From positions 129,771 to 193,770 of the forward strand of contig JACKEP010000009.1 of assembly GCA_020632915.1 (NCBI GenBank): 64,000 bases of DNA. The letters are read 5' to 3'. The translations under genes and the position numbers were made by a program. The notes under the pieces are model-generated. The model was not told where the DNA came from. It made no database searches and was given only the letters and a program-made list of their open reading frames with translations. Below are positions 56,963 through 64,000 of the stretch, in pieces (position 1 is the stretch's first letter; every line of letters begins with the position of its first letter). The stretch is from Alphaproteobacteria bacterium. GTDB taxonomy: Bacteria > Myxococcota_A > UBA796 > GCA-2862545.

Positions 56963-58489
56963 ATGGACCGTCGAACCTTCCTCATCGGGATGAGCGGGCT
57001 GGCCGGGGCCGCGGCGTGGTCGCCGCGCGTCGTGGCCGCCGAACCCGTGTACCACGTCGTGTACCCGGGCTCGACGACCCGCGAGGAGGCCCGGGACTTC
57101 CTCGAGGCCATCGCCGGTCAGCTCGGCCCCGACGTGGCCGCCCACCTCCAGGTCGCGCGCAGCGGCGACGCCTTCGTGGTCATCTACGATCGCAGCGGCG
57201 TCCGCGAGCCCCACGACAAGGCCCAGGCCGTCGACGTGGCCCGTCGCCACGACGACCTGCTTCGCGCAGCCCTCGACGAGGATCGCGTCTTCGCCGCGGT
57301 GATCGGCTCCGACGAGCTCACCGACGTCTGGAACATCCGCTACGGCGCCCCCGGCACGAAGGCCGACCTCCAGGCGCGGTTCGACACCGTCGCGCGCATG
57401 CTGGGCGACGGCGTCGCCAAGGCCCTCGTCATCGAGCAGATCGACGGCGACGTGCACCAGCTCGTGTACAAGCGCATGGGCGACCAGGCCTCCACCGACA
57501 AGGTCGCCGCCCACCACGCGAGCCTGCTGCGCCGCGACGGCATCGGCGCCACCGCCGTCCCCGACGCGTTCTTCGAGATCACGTTCGACGGGTCCAGCGA
57601 CCCCGGCGACGCCGCACCCGTGGCCTGCGCCACCGCCGAGGCCGTCGAAGCCGTCGACACCGGGGAAGCCGGCGACGCCCCGCTGGTGGCGGCCCACGCC
57701 GTCGACCAGGCGCCGCTGGGCGAACAGATCAACGACCGCGTGCAGGATCTGCGCCGCCGCGGTCAGGTCAGCAGCGTCGAGCGCACGGCGTGGGTGGTCT
57801 ACGACCTCGTCGCCGAGCAGACGCTCGCCGCGATCAACGCCGATCGCCCGATGCAGGCCGCGTCGATGATCAAGCCGTTCGTGGCGCTGGCCTTCTTCCA
57901 CCAGGTCAGCAAGGGCCGCCTGGTCTACGGCAGCACGTCCACCTCGCACGTCGAGCGCATGATCCGCGACTCGAGCAACACCTCCACCAACTGGGTGATG
58001 AAGGCCGTGGGCGGGCCGGCGGCGTGCCAGCGCATCCTCGACCAGGCTTACGGCTCGATCGCGCGCAACGTCCGCATCGTCGAGTACATCCCCGCGGGCG
58101 GCTGCACCTACCGCAACCTGTCCAGCGGCAACGACTACGTCCGGCTGCTCAAGGCGCTGTGGCACGACGACGTGCCCTACGCCAAGGAGCTGCGCCGGGT
58201 GATGAACCTGCCCGGGCCTGATCGCCTGTTCCGCGACGTGCCCGACATCCCGGCAGGCACCGAGGTCTACAACAAGACCGGCACCACCGCGATGTGCTGC
58301 GGCGACATGGGCATCCTCGTGGCTCGCTCGCGCGGCGGCGAGCGCGTGCCCTACATCCTGGTGGGCATCATCGAGCGCAGCGTGCGCACCGACAGCTACA
58401 CCGCCTGGCAGCAGTCGCGCGGCAACGTGATCCGCGCGATCTCCGGGTTGACCTACCGGTGGCTGAAGCCTCGCTACGATCTGGCGTAG
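56963..58489 (+). CDS. Tat-exported serine hydrolase of beta-lactamase/DD-peptidase fold
   Basis: A 508-residue protein with a Tat-like signal (MDRRTFLIGMSGLAGAAAW). Residues about 30-240 are an unfamiliar domain built from two related halves (YHVVYPGSTTREEARDFLEA and VFAAVIGSDELTDVWNIRYG). From about 260 a penicillin-binding fold begins: SxxK in QAASMIKPFVAL, the SxN-type motif in DSSNTSTNWVM and the KTG motif in YNKTGTTAMCCGD. This part is like class A beta-lactamases; peptidoglycan peptide processing is an alternative role. Antibiotic resistance cannot be claimed from sequence. A weak AGGGA precedes the ATG. Confidence 0.82.
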   Translation: MDRRTFLIGMSGLAGAAAWSPRVVAAEPVYHVVYPGSTTREEARDFLEAIAGQLGPDVAAHLQVARSGDAFVVIYDRSGVREPHDKAQAVDVARRHDDLLRAALDEDRVFAAVIGSDELTDVWNIRYGAPGTKADLQARFDTVARMLGDGVAKALVIEQIDGDVHQLVYKRMGDQASTDKVAAHHASLLRRDGIGATAVPDAFFEITFDGSSDPGDAAPVACATAEAVEAVDTGEAGDAPLVAAHAVDQAPLGEQINDRVQDLRRRGQVSSVERTAWVVYDLVAEQTLAAINADRPMQAASMIKPFVALAFFHQVSKGRLVYGSTSTSHVERMIRDSSNTSTNWVMKAVGGPAACQRILDQAYGSIARNVRIVEYIPAGGCTYRNLSSGNDYVRLLKALWHDDVPYAKELRRVMNLPGPDRLFRDVPDIPAGTEVYNKTGTTAMCCGDMGILVARSRGGERVPYILVGIIERSVRTDSYTAWQQSRGNVIRAISGLTYRWLKPRYDLA

Positions 58490-58528
58490 CCGACGCCCCC
58501 AGGCGGAGCGGACTGCCGCACCGCACGC

Positions 58529-59587
58529 CTACCGCCGCCGCGCCACCAGCACCTTGAAGCCACCGCGGTCGGCGGGCACCTCGAAGTGGCCCAGCGCCTG
58601 CTGGAGCGGACGCTCGTAGGGCAGCTGGCGGTTGGCGACCAGGAAGAGCCGCCCGCCGGGGCGCAGCGCCGCGGCGGCCCGCTGGAGGAACGCCTGGCCC
58701 AGGGAGGGGTCGGCGCGGCCCGTCTCGTGGAACGGCGGGTTCATGACCACGTCGTCGACCTCCCCCACCGGCCAGCGTTGGGTCGCGTCGCAGGCGTGGG
58801 CCACCACGTCGACCCCGGGCGCGAGCCGGGCGAGGTTGCCGACGGCGCAGGCGAGCGCACGCTCGTCGGCCTCGAGCAGGTGCAGCGTGGACACGCGCCG
58901 CGACCGGCGCACCGCCTGCACCCCGAGCCAGCCGTAGCCACAGCCGGCGTCGACCACGACCGGGCCGAGGTCCGGCGGGAGCACGGAGGCGAGGATCGCG
59001 CTGCCCGCGTCGACCTTGTCCCAGCCGAAGACGCCGGGCCGCGACACGTACTGGCCGTCGAGGACGGGCGCGGGCGCATCGAGCCCAGCCCACGCCTCCG
59101 CCAGCTCCAGGCCCGCGTCGCCCCGACGGACCGCGCGCGCCACGCGGCAGCGCGCCTTGGTGTCGACCTCGGCCGCCGGGTCGAGCTCGAGGACGTCTTC
59201 GGCGTAGCGCTTGCCGCCCTCCCGCGTCGGCGCACACACCACCAGCTCACCGCCCGGGCGCAGCGCACGCCACGCGCGACCGATCCAGGCCAGCCCCTGC
59301 TCCCGCGCGCGCGGGGGGAGCACCAGCGCCGCCGCCACGCCCGTCGGCAGGTCGACGTCGTCGCCGGTGACCGTGACCGTGGCGCCGGCCAGCGTCACCG
59401 TGGGCAGCAGGAGCCCGAGGTCGTCGCGCCACGGCACGTAGGGCTGCACGAGGTGCAGGTGCGCGGGGGCGAGGTCGACGAGATCGGGGTGCCGACGGGC
59501 CCCGAGGAACAGCACGGTGTCCCCTGCAACGTGCTGCGGCGGTGACGCCGCCCACGGCCGGAACAACACCTCTACCCGTTCGTCCAC
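58529..59587 (-). CDS. RsmC/RlmG-family rRNA (guanine-N2)-methyltransferase
   Basis: A 352-residue protein with GTG start at 59587 (AGGAGG five bases upstream). The N-terminal half is a degenerate methyltransferase-like domain, as in RsmC/RlmG. The C-terminal half has FGWDKVDAGSAILASVLP, the SAM motif VVDAGCGYGWLGV, LLEADERALACAVGNL and the N2-guanine motif MNPPFHETGR. Such enzymes methylate G1207 of 16S rRNA or G1835 of 23S rRNA; which one applies is not certain. Divergent from the MaoC/FabG/thiolase operon. Confidence 0.88.
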   Translation of the reverse strand: MDERVEVLFRPWAASPPQHVAGDTVLFLGARRHPDLVDLAPAHLHLVQPYVPWRDDLGLLLPTVTLAGATVTVTGDDVDLPTGVAAALVLPPRAREQGLAWIGRAWRALRPGGELVVCAPTREGGKRYAEDVLELDPAAEVDTKARCRVARAVRRGDAGLELAEAWAGLDAPAPVLDGQYVSRPGVFGWDKVDAGSAILASVLPPDLGPVVVDAGCGYGWLGVQAVRRSRRVSTLHLLEADERALACAVGNLARLAPGVDVVAHACDATQRWPVGEVDDVVMNPPFHETGRADPSLGQAFLQRAAAALRPGGRLFLVANRQLPYERPLQQALGHFEVPADRGGFKVLVARRR

Positions 59588-59610
59588 CCGGTCCTCCTGC
59601 TCGCCAGCCT

Positions 59611-59640
59611 TTGACGTGCGCGTCGATCGGCCCAGGTTAA
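59611..59640 (+). promoter_or_regulatory. Candidate promoter of the MaoC/FabG/thiolase operon
   Basis: TTGACG (59611-59616) is one base off the -35 consensus; an 18-base spacer leads to the AT-rich GGTTAA (59635-59640), a poor -10. The ATG at 59677 is 36 bases further. This is the only promoter-like pair in the 89-base divergent gap. Confidence 0.3.
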
Positions 59641-59676
59641 CCGGCCGCCCCGGATCCCCCCCTTGCGAGGTCGCTG

Positions 59677-60570
59677 ATGGCCGTTCCCGTCCGCCACGTG
59701 CTGCAGCAGGGCGCCAACCTGCGCGCCCTCGTCGGCGCGGGGATCACCGCGTGGCAGTCCAAGGGCCGCACGGGCGGCAGCTTCCCGACGCCCGGCCCCG
59801 TCCTGGAGCAGACGATCCAGCCCCCGTCCCCCGATCTCGTCGCCGCCTACGTGCGCCACGTGGGGGGCAGCCCCGGCGCCTACAAGGGGGTGGTGCCGCC
59901 GCACTTCTTCCCGTACTGGGTGTTCCCGTTGATGTCGCGGGCCCTCGACGGCGTGCCCTACGACGTCAGCCGCGTGATCAACGCCGGCGTGGCGGTCGAC
60001 GTGAACGGTCCGCTGCCGACGAAGGGACCGTGGACCGTCACCGGCTGCCTCACCGACATCGACGACGACGACAAGCGCGTGCTGTTCCACCAGCGGCTCA
60101 CCACCGGGCCCCTCGACGACCCCGAGGCGCTGGTGGCCCGCGTGACCATCCTCATCCCCAAGAAGCAGCCCGGGCGCCGCACCGCCAAGGCCGATCCGAA
60201 GACCGTCCCGGTGGGGGCGCGCGAGCTCGCCGAGTGGCGCCTCGACGGCCGCGCGGGCCTCGACTTCGCCTTGCTCACCGGCGACTTCAACCCGATCCAC
60301 TGGATCCCGCTGGCCGGCAAGGCCGCCGGCTTCGGCGGCTGCATCCTCCACGGCTTCGGCACGCTCGCGCGGGCCTGGGAGGGCCTCAACGCCGGCGTGT
60401 ACGCCGGCCAGGTCGACGCGCTGCGGCACGTCGACGTCCGCTTCGCCGCGCCGGTCAAGCTGCCGGGGCGCACGGCGCTGTTCGTCGACGACGGCGCCTT
60501 CTACGTGGGCAAGGCGCCAGGCGCGCCCGCCTGCCTCCTCGGTACCTACGCACGGGAGATCCCAGCATGA
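59677..60570 (+). CDS. MaoC-like hydratase (HtdX-type double hotdog)
   Basis: A 297-residue double-hotdog protein. The C-terminal hotdog has the hydratase motif in FALLTGDFNPIHWIPLAGKA (Asp and His of the MaoC active site) and GGCILHGFGTLARAW; the N-terminal hotdog lacks it. This layout is that of HtdX and related (R)-3-hydroxyacyl dehydratases, which interconvert enoyl and (R)-3-hydroxyacyl thioesters. Its stop overlaps the next ATG (ATGA). Gene content and order match the mycobacterial htdX-fabG4 pair. Confidence 0.88.
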   Translation: MAVPVRHVLQQGANLRALVGAGITAWQSKGRTGGSFPTPGPVLEQTIQPPSPDLVAAYVRHVGGSPGAYKGVVPPHFFPYWVFPLMSRALDGVPYDVSRVINAGVAVDVNGPLPTKGPWTVTGCLTDIDDDDKRVLFHQRLTTGPLDDPEALVARVTILIPKKQPGRRTAKADPKTVPVGARELAEWRLDGRAGLDFALLTGDFNPIHWIPLAGKAAGFGGCILHGFGTLARAWEGLNAGVYAGQVDALRHVDVRFAAPVKLPGRTALFVDDGAFYVGKAPGAPACLLGTYAREIPA

Positions 60571-61985
60571 GCGACTTCCTCGTCGAGCTCGGCGCCAACG
60601 CCACCGCCCGCAACGTCATCAAGCGCCTCGGCCTGCCCCTGCCGATGCCGCAGAAGCTCGACCGCGGCAAGGGCCCCTGGTCTGCCCGTCCGCTCGAGGG
60701 TCGCACCGTCGTCGTCGGCACCGCCGGCGCCTCCAGCGTCCACCACGTGCTCGCCCCCACCCTCGCCGAGGCGGGCGCCACCACGTTCGTCGAGGGCGGC
60801 GTCTCCGCGCCGTGGACCGAGGCCGCCCAGGCCTGGGGGCGCCCCGCCCACGCGATCGACGCCGGCGCCGCGCCCGACGGCAAGGTGCACGCGCTCGTGC
60901 TGGACGCCACCGGTGCGGCCACGGTCGACGACCTGCGCGCGCTCTACACGTTCTTCCAGCCGCGGATGCGCAGCCTCGCGCGCCACGGTCGCTGCCTGGT
61001 GATCGGCCGCCCGCCGTCGGAGACGAAGGACGTCACCGAGACGGCCGTGCGGCGCAGCCTCGAGGGCTTCGTCCGCAGCCTCGCCAAGGAGGTCGGCGGT
61101 CTGGGCGTCACCGCCAACCTGCTGCTCGTCCCCACCGACCGGGACGCTGCCCTGCCGGGCATGGTGCGCTGGTTCCTGTCCAAGCGGTCGGCGTTCGTCA
61201 CCGGTCAGCCGATCGAGCTGGGCGGCGGGCGCGCCCCCACCGAGGTGCCGTGGACGCGTCCGCTCGACGGCAAGGTCGCCGTCGTCACCGGCGCGGCCCG
61301 GGGCATCGGCGCGGCCACGGCCGAGACGCTCGCCCGCGAGGGCGCCAAGGTGATCTGCATCGACCGCCCGGCCGACGCCGAGCCCCTCGCCGAGGTCGCC
61401 CGCCGGGTGGGCGGCGAGCCCCTGGGCCTCGACGTCACCGCCCCCGACGCCGCCCAGGCCATCCTTGCCGTGTGCAAGCCCCACGGCGGTCTCGACATCC
61501 TGGTCCACAACGCCGGCATCACGCGCGACAAGACCCTGGCCAAGATGGACGACGGTCGCTGGGACCTGACGCTCGCGGTCAACCTCACCGCCATCCTCGC
61601 GATCACCGAGGCCGTCGCGTCGGAGATGAACGCCCACGGCCGCATCGTCGCGTTGTCGAGCGTCGCGGGCATCGCCGGCAACTTCGGCCAGACGAACTAC
61701 ACGACGTCCAAGGCCGGCGTCATCGGCTTCGTCGAGGCGATGGCGCCCAAGCTCGCGCGCCGTGGCATCACGGTCAACGGCATCGCCCCGGGCTTCATCG
61801 AGACCCGCCTCACCGCCGCCATCCCGGCCGCCACGCGCGAGGCCGGCCGTCGCCTGTCGGCGCTGGTGCAGGGCGGCCTGCCCGTCGACATCGCCGAAGC
61901 CGTCACCTTCGTCGCCAGCCCCGGCGCGTGGGGCATGTCCGGCCGCGTCCTGCGCGTGTGCGGCGGCGCCTTCATCGGCGCCTGA
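60567..61985 (+). CDS. High-molecular-weight FabG (FabG4-like) 3-oxoacyl reductase
   Basis: A 472-residue two-domain SDR. Residues about 40-215 are a Rossmann-like domain that has lost the catalytic Tyr-Lys pattern; residues about 225-472 are a full FabG domain: VAVVTGAARGIGAAT, HNAGITRDKTL, the catalytic Ser in VALSSVAGIAG and Tyr in QTNYTTSKAGV. This is the FabG4 (HMwFabG) arrangement known from mycobacteria and other actinobacteria, where it reduces 3-oxoacyl-CoA with NADH. ATGA overlap with the MaoC-like gene supports a linked pathway. Confidence 0.92.
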   Translation: MSDFLVELGANATARNVIKRLGLPLPMPQKLDRGKGPWSARPLEGRTVVVGTAGASSVHHVLAPTLAEAGATTFVEGGVSAPWTEAAQAWGRPAHAIDAGAAPDGKVHALVLDATGAATVDDLRALYTFFQPRMRSLARHGRCLVIGRPPSETKDVTETAVRRSLEGFVRSLAKEVGGLGVTANLLLVPTDRDAALPGMVRWFLSKRSAFVTGQPIELGGGRAPTEVPWTRPLDGKVAVVTGAARGIGAATAETLAREGAKVICIDRPADAEPLAEVARRVGGEPLGLDVTAPDAAQAILAVCKPHGGLDILVHNAGITRDKTLAKMDDGRWDLTLAVNLTAILAITEAVASEMNAHGRIVALSSVAGIAGNFGQTNYTTSKAGVIGFVEAMAPKLARRGITVNGIAPGFIETRLTAAIPAATREAGRRLSALVQGGLPVDIAEAVTFVASPGAWGMSGRVLRVCGGAFIGA

Positions 61986-62008
61986 ACCCCAGCCTCCGGA
62001 GTCCGACC

Positions 62009-63301
62009 ATGAACGCCAGGACCGATCGGGCCGTCATCGTCGACGGCGTGCGCACCCCGTTCGTGCGCGCCTTCGCCGAGTACCTCGACATGGACACCAT
62101 CGAGCTCGGCAAGGCCGCCGTGCGGGGCCTGCTCGCGCAGAGCGGCATCGAGCACAGCCTCGTCGAGGGCATCGTATGGGGCGGTGTGATCCTGCCGCCC
62201 GGCGCCCCCAACGTCGGCCGCGAGATCGCCCTCGACCTGCGGCTGCCGCCCGGCGCCGAGGCCTACACCGTCACCCGCGCCTGCGCGTCGGGCCTGCAGG
62301 CGATCACCCTGGCCGCCGCGGCCATCGAGCGCGGCGAGGCCGACGTGCTGATCGCGGGCGGGTCGGACTCCACGTCGAACGCGTCGCTGACGCTGCCGCC
62401 GTCGTTCGTGCGCAAGGTCGCGCCGGTGGCGATGAGCAGCAAGTCGGGCGCGGCCGACTACTTCCGCGTCCTGTCGTCCATCTCGCCCGCCCGCGACCTC
62501 GTGCCCCGCAAGCCCGAGGTCGCCGAGCGCAGCACGGGCGAGGTGATGGGCCAGGCCGCCGAGCGCATGGCCGAGCGCAACGAGATCACCCGCGCCGAGC
62601 AGGACGCGTTCACGGTCATGTCGCACCAGCGTGCGGCTGCCGCGATCGCGTCGGGCCGCTTCGCGTCGGAGGTCACGCCGGTCACCACGCCGCGCGGCAA
62701 GCGCGTGCTCACCGACACCATCGTGCGTGGCGACACGAGCCTCGACAAGCTCGGCAAGCTGCGCGCGGCGTTCAAGCGGGGCGGCACGCTCACGGCGGGC
62801 AACTCCAGCGCGCTGACCGACGGCGCGGCCGCCGTGCTGCTGATGTCGGAGCGCAAGGCGCGCGCCCTCGGGCTCACGGCCAAGGCCGCCTTCCGGTCGT
62901 GGGCCTACGTCGGCGTCGATCCGGCCGATCAGCTGCTGATGGGGCCGGCGCTGGCGATGCCGCTCGCGCTCGACCGCGCGGGGATCGCGCTGGCGGACGT
63001 CGACCTCGTCGACATCCACGAGGCCTTCGCCGCCCAGGTGCTGTCGGTGCTGAAGATGATGGCCTCGCCCGCGTTCTGCAAGGCGCGGCTCGGGCGCGAC
63101 ACGCCGGTGGGCGAGGTCGACCTCGACAAGCTCAACGTCCACGGCGGCAGTGTGTCGCTGGGCCACCCGTTCGGCGCCACCGGGGCCCGCATGGTCACGA
63201 CCATGGCCAACGAGCTGCACCTGACCGGCAAGCAGACCGCCGTGCTCGGCATCTGCGCCGCCGGCGGGCTGGGCGCGGCCGCGGTGCTCGAGCGGGTGTG
63301 A
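62009..63301 (+). CDS. Thiolase, acetyl-CoA C-acyltransferase (FadA/FadI-like)
   Basis: A 430-residue thiolase: nucleophile Cys in VTRACASGLQAI, the VDIHEAFAAQVLS motif, His in GGSVSLGHPFGATGARM and the second Cys in LGICAAGGLG. It cleaves or forms 3-oxoacyl-CoA. The length and the DADVLIAGG-type segments place it with FadA2/FadI thiolases of fatty acid breakdown. CCGGAG precedes the ATG. It lies 23 bases after the FabG4-like gene and completes a hydratase-reductase-thiolase set, which can run as beta-oxidation of (R)-intermediates or in the synthetic direction. Confidence 0.93.
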   Translation: MNARTDRAVIVDGVRTPFVRAFAEYLDMDTIELGKAAVRGLLAQSGIEHSLVEGIVWGGVILPPGAPNVGREIALDLRLPPGAEAYTVTRACASGLQAITLAAAAIERGEADVLIAGGSDSTSNASLTLPPSFVRKVAPVAMSSKSGAADYFRVLSSISPARDLVPRKPEVAERSTGEVMGQAAERMAERNEITRAEQDAFTVMSHQRAAAAIASGRFASEVTPVTTPRGKRVLTDTIVRGDTSLDKLGKLRAAFKRGGTLTAGNSSALTDGAAAVLLMSERKARALGLTAKAAFRSWAYVGVDPADQLLMGPALAMPLALDRAGIALADVDLVDIHEAFAAQVLSVLKMMASPAFCKARLGRDTPVGEVDLDKLNVHGGSVSLGHPFGATGARMVTTMANELHLTGKQTAVLGICAAGGLGAAAVLERV

Positions 63302-63365
63302 ACCGGCGTACGGTGCGCGCATCCGCGGCCTCGGCCGGGTAGGATGCGCCCGCCAGCGGACGGCC

Positions 63366-64000
63366 ATGCACGACGTCGCACTCGGTCCCTACCTGCTCCA
63401 CGAGCCCATCGGGCGCGGCGCCAGCGGCGTCGTGTGGCGGGCCGTGCACGCCTCCCAGGGCCTGGCCGTCGCGGTCAAGGTCCTGCAGGGCGCCGGCGCG
63501 CGCGCGCTCGGCGCCGAGGAGGCCGTCCGCGCCGAGGTCGAGACGGTGGCGGCCCTGTCCCATCCGGGGATCGTGCTGCTGTTCGACCAGGGTGAGGTCA
63601 ACGCGGCCACCGCGGCCGCCTCTCGCGGGGCGCTGGAGGCCGGTCAGCCCTACCTGGCGATGGAGCTGTGCAGCGGCGGCTCCCTCGCCCAGCTCGGCCC
63701 GGACTTCGGCTGGCGGGAGGTGGCGGCCACCGTGCGCGGCCTGCTCGACGCCCTGGCCCACGCCCACGCCCGCGGCGTCGTGCACCGCGATCTCAAGCCG
63801 AGCAACGTGCTGGTGGCCGGCCCCGAGGATCTGCGCCCCGGCCTCAAGCTCACCGACTTCGGCGTCGCGTGGTCGCTCGGCGACCGCCGCGTGCGCAGCG
63901 TCACCGGCACGCCCCGCTACATGGCCCCCGAGCAGTTCCGTGGTGACGCCCGCGATCTCGGCGCGTGGACCGATCTGTACGCCCTGGGCTGCATGATCTG
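63366..64000 (+). CDS. Serine/threonine protein kinase (C-terminus outside window)
   Basis: The frame starts at ATG 63366 and is open to the window end; 211 residues are visible. Kinase motifs are complete so far: Gly loop PIGRGASGVVWRAV, Lys in VAVKVLQG, the Glu of helix C in EVETVAALSHP, catalytic loop VVHRDLKPSNVLV, DFG in LTDFGVAWS, and GTPRYMAPEQF. It belongs to the PknB-like (Hanks-type) bacterial kinases, which are abundant in myxobacteria. C-terminal sensor domains, if present, lie beyond the window. Confidence 0.95.
   Translation, partial: MHDVALGPYLLHEPIGRGASGVVWRAVHASQGLAVAVKVLQGAGARALGAEEAVRAEVETVAALSHPGIVLLFDQGEVNAATAAASRGALEAGQPYLAMELCSGGSLAQLGPDFGWREVAATVRGLLDALAHAHARGVVHRDLKPSNVLVAGPEDLRPGLKLTDFGVAWSLGDRRVRSVTGTPRYMAPEQFRGDARDLGAWTDLYALGCMI

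Noticed and set aside
56963..58489. Calling this gene an antibiotic-resistance beta-lactamase
   Set aside because: The fold motifs also occur in DD-peptidases and related enzymes, and the large extra N-terminal domain is not typical of resistance enzymes.

Overview
The window looks like a chromosomal segment of a very GC-rich Gram-negative bacterium, most probably a myxobacterium or close relative (Myxococcota). The grounds are strong G/C at third codon positions, many lipoproteins with Asp/Thr-rich linkers after the lipobox, a TonB-type outer-membrane receptor, a GldA / fused GldF-GldG / DUF4340 transporter operon, a Ser/Thr kinase and a large type I polyketide synthase (PKS). The lineage is inference; no 16S gene is present. 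Genes are densely packed on both strands, often with ATGA/GTGA stop-start overlaps. Apart from one damaged block, no gene-free stretch exceeds 300 bases.

Layout. 0-7.2 kb: LysR regulator divergent from a TauE-type exporter, an S46 dipeptidyl-peptidase, a metallophosphoesterase, a class III aminotransferase and a hydrolase-like lipoprotein whose nucleophile position is Gly. 7.3-13.0 kb: one 1885-residue PKS (KS-AT-KR-ACP-ACP-ACP) that ends in a transmembrane helix, the most unusual gene here. 13-18.2 kb: TrmO, three lipoproteins, an HTH regulator divergent from an SDR. 18.3-22.4 kb: lipoprotein, N-terminally extended GAPDH, and a hotdog thioesterase overlapping a ThDP enzyme very like animal ILVBL/HACL2. 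22.6-30.4 kb: lipoproteins, AEC carrier, P1-family peptidase, histidine phosphatase, class V aminotransferase-fold enzyme, SRPBCC protein, lipoprotein cytochrome c. 30.5-35.3 kb: the Gld-type ABC operon. 35.4-43.4 kb: alpha/beta hydrolase, tRNA-Leu(GAG), large lipase-like lipoprotein, M20 peptidase, beta-propeller-like lipoprotein, DUF1643 protein, secreted protein. 43.4-45.0 kb: second ABC transporter.

44.9-48.14 kb is different in kind. The end of the ABC permease, a ClpP homologue, a lipoprotein and the 5' part of a TonB receptor are all recognisable but broken by many small indels, while the flanks are clean. This looks like poor consensus sequence more than true gene decay.

48.1-64 kb: the rest of the TonB receptor, a membrane protein, a metallophosphoesterase, an aldehyde dehydrogenase divergent from an HD-domain protein, a secreted protein, an HtrA protease divergent from a Tat-exported serine hydrolase, an RsmC-like methyltransferase, and a MaoC / high-molecular-weight FabG / thiolase operon with the same three protein types as mycobacterial htdX-fabG4-fadA2. 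The start of a Ser/Thr kinase runs off the right edge.

How genes may work together (inference): acyl-chain metabolism recurs. The PKS lacks DH, ER and TE domains; trans-acting dehydratase, reductase and thiolase functions are encoded at 59.7-63.3 kb and a 2-hydroxyacyl-CoA lyase-like enzyme with a thioesterase at 20.3-22.4 kb, but nothing in the sequence links them directly to the PKS.
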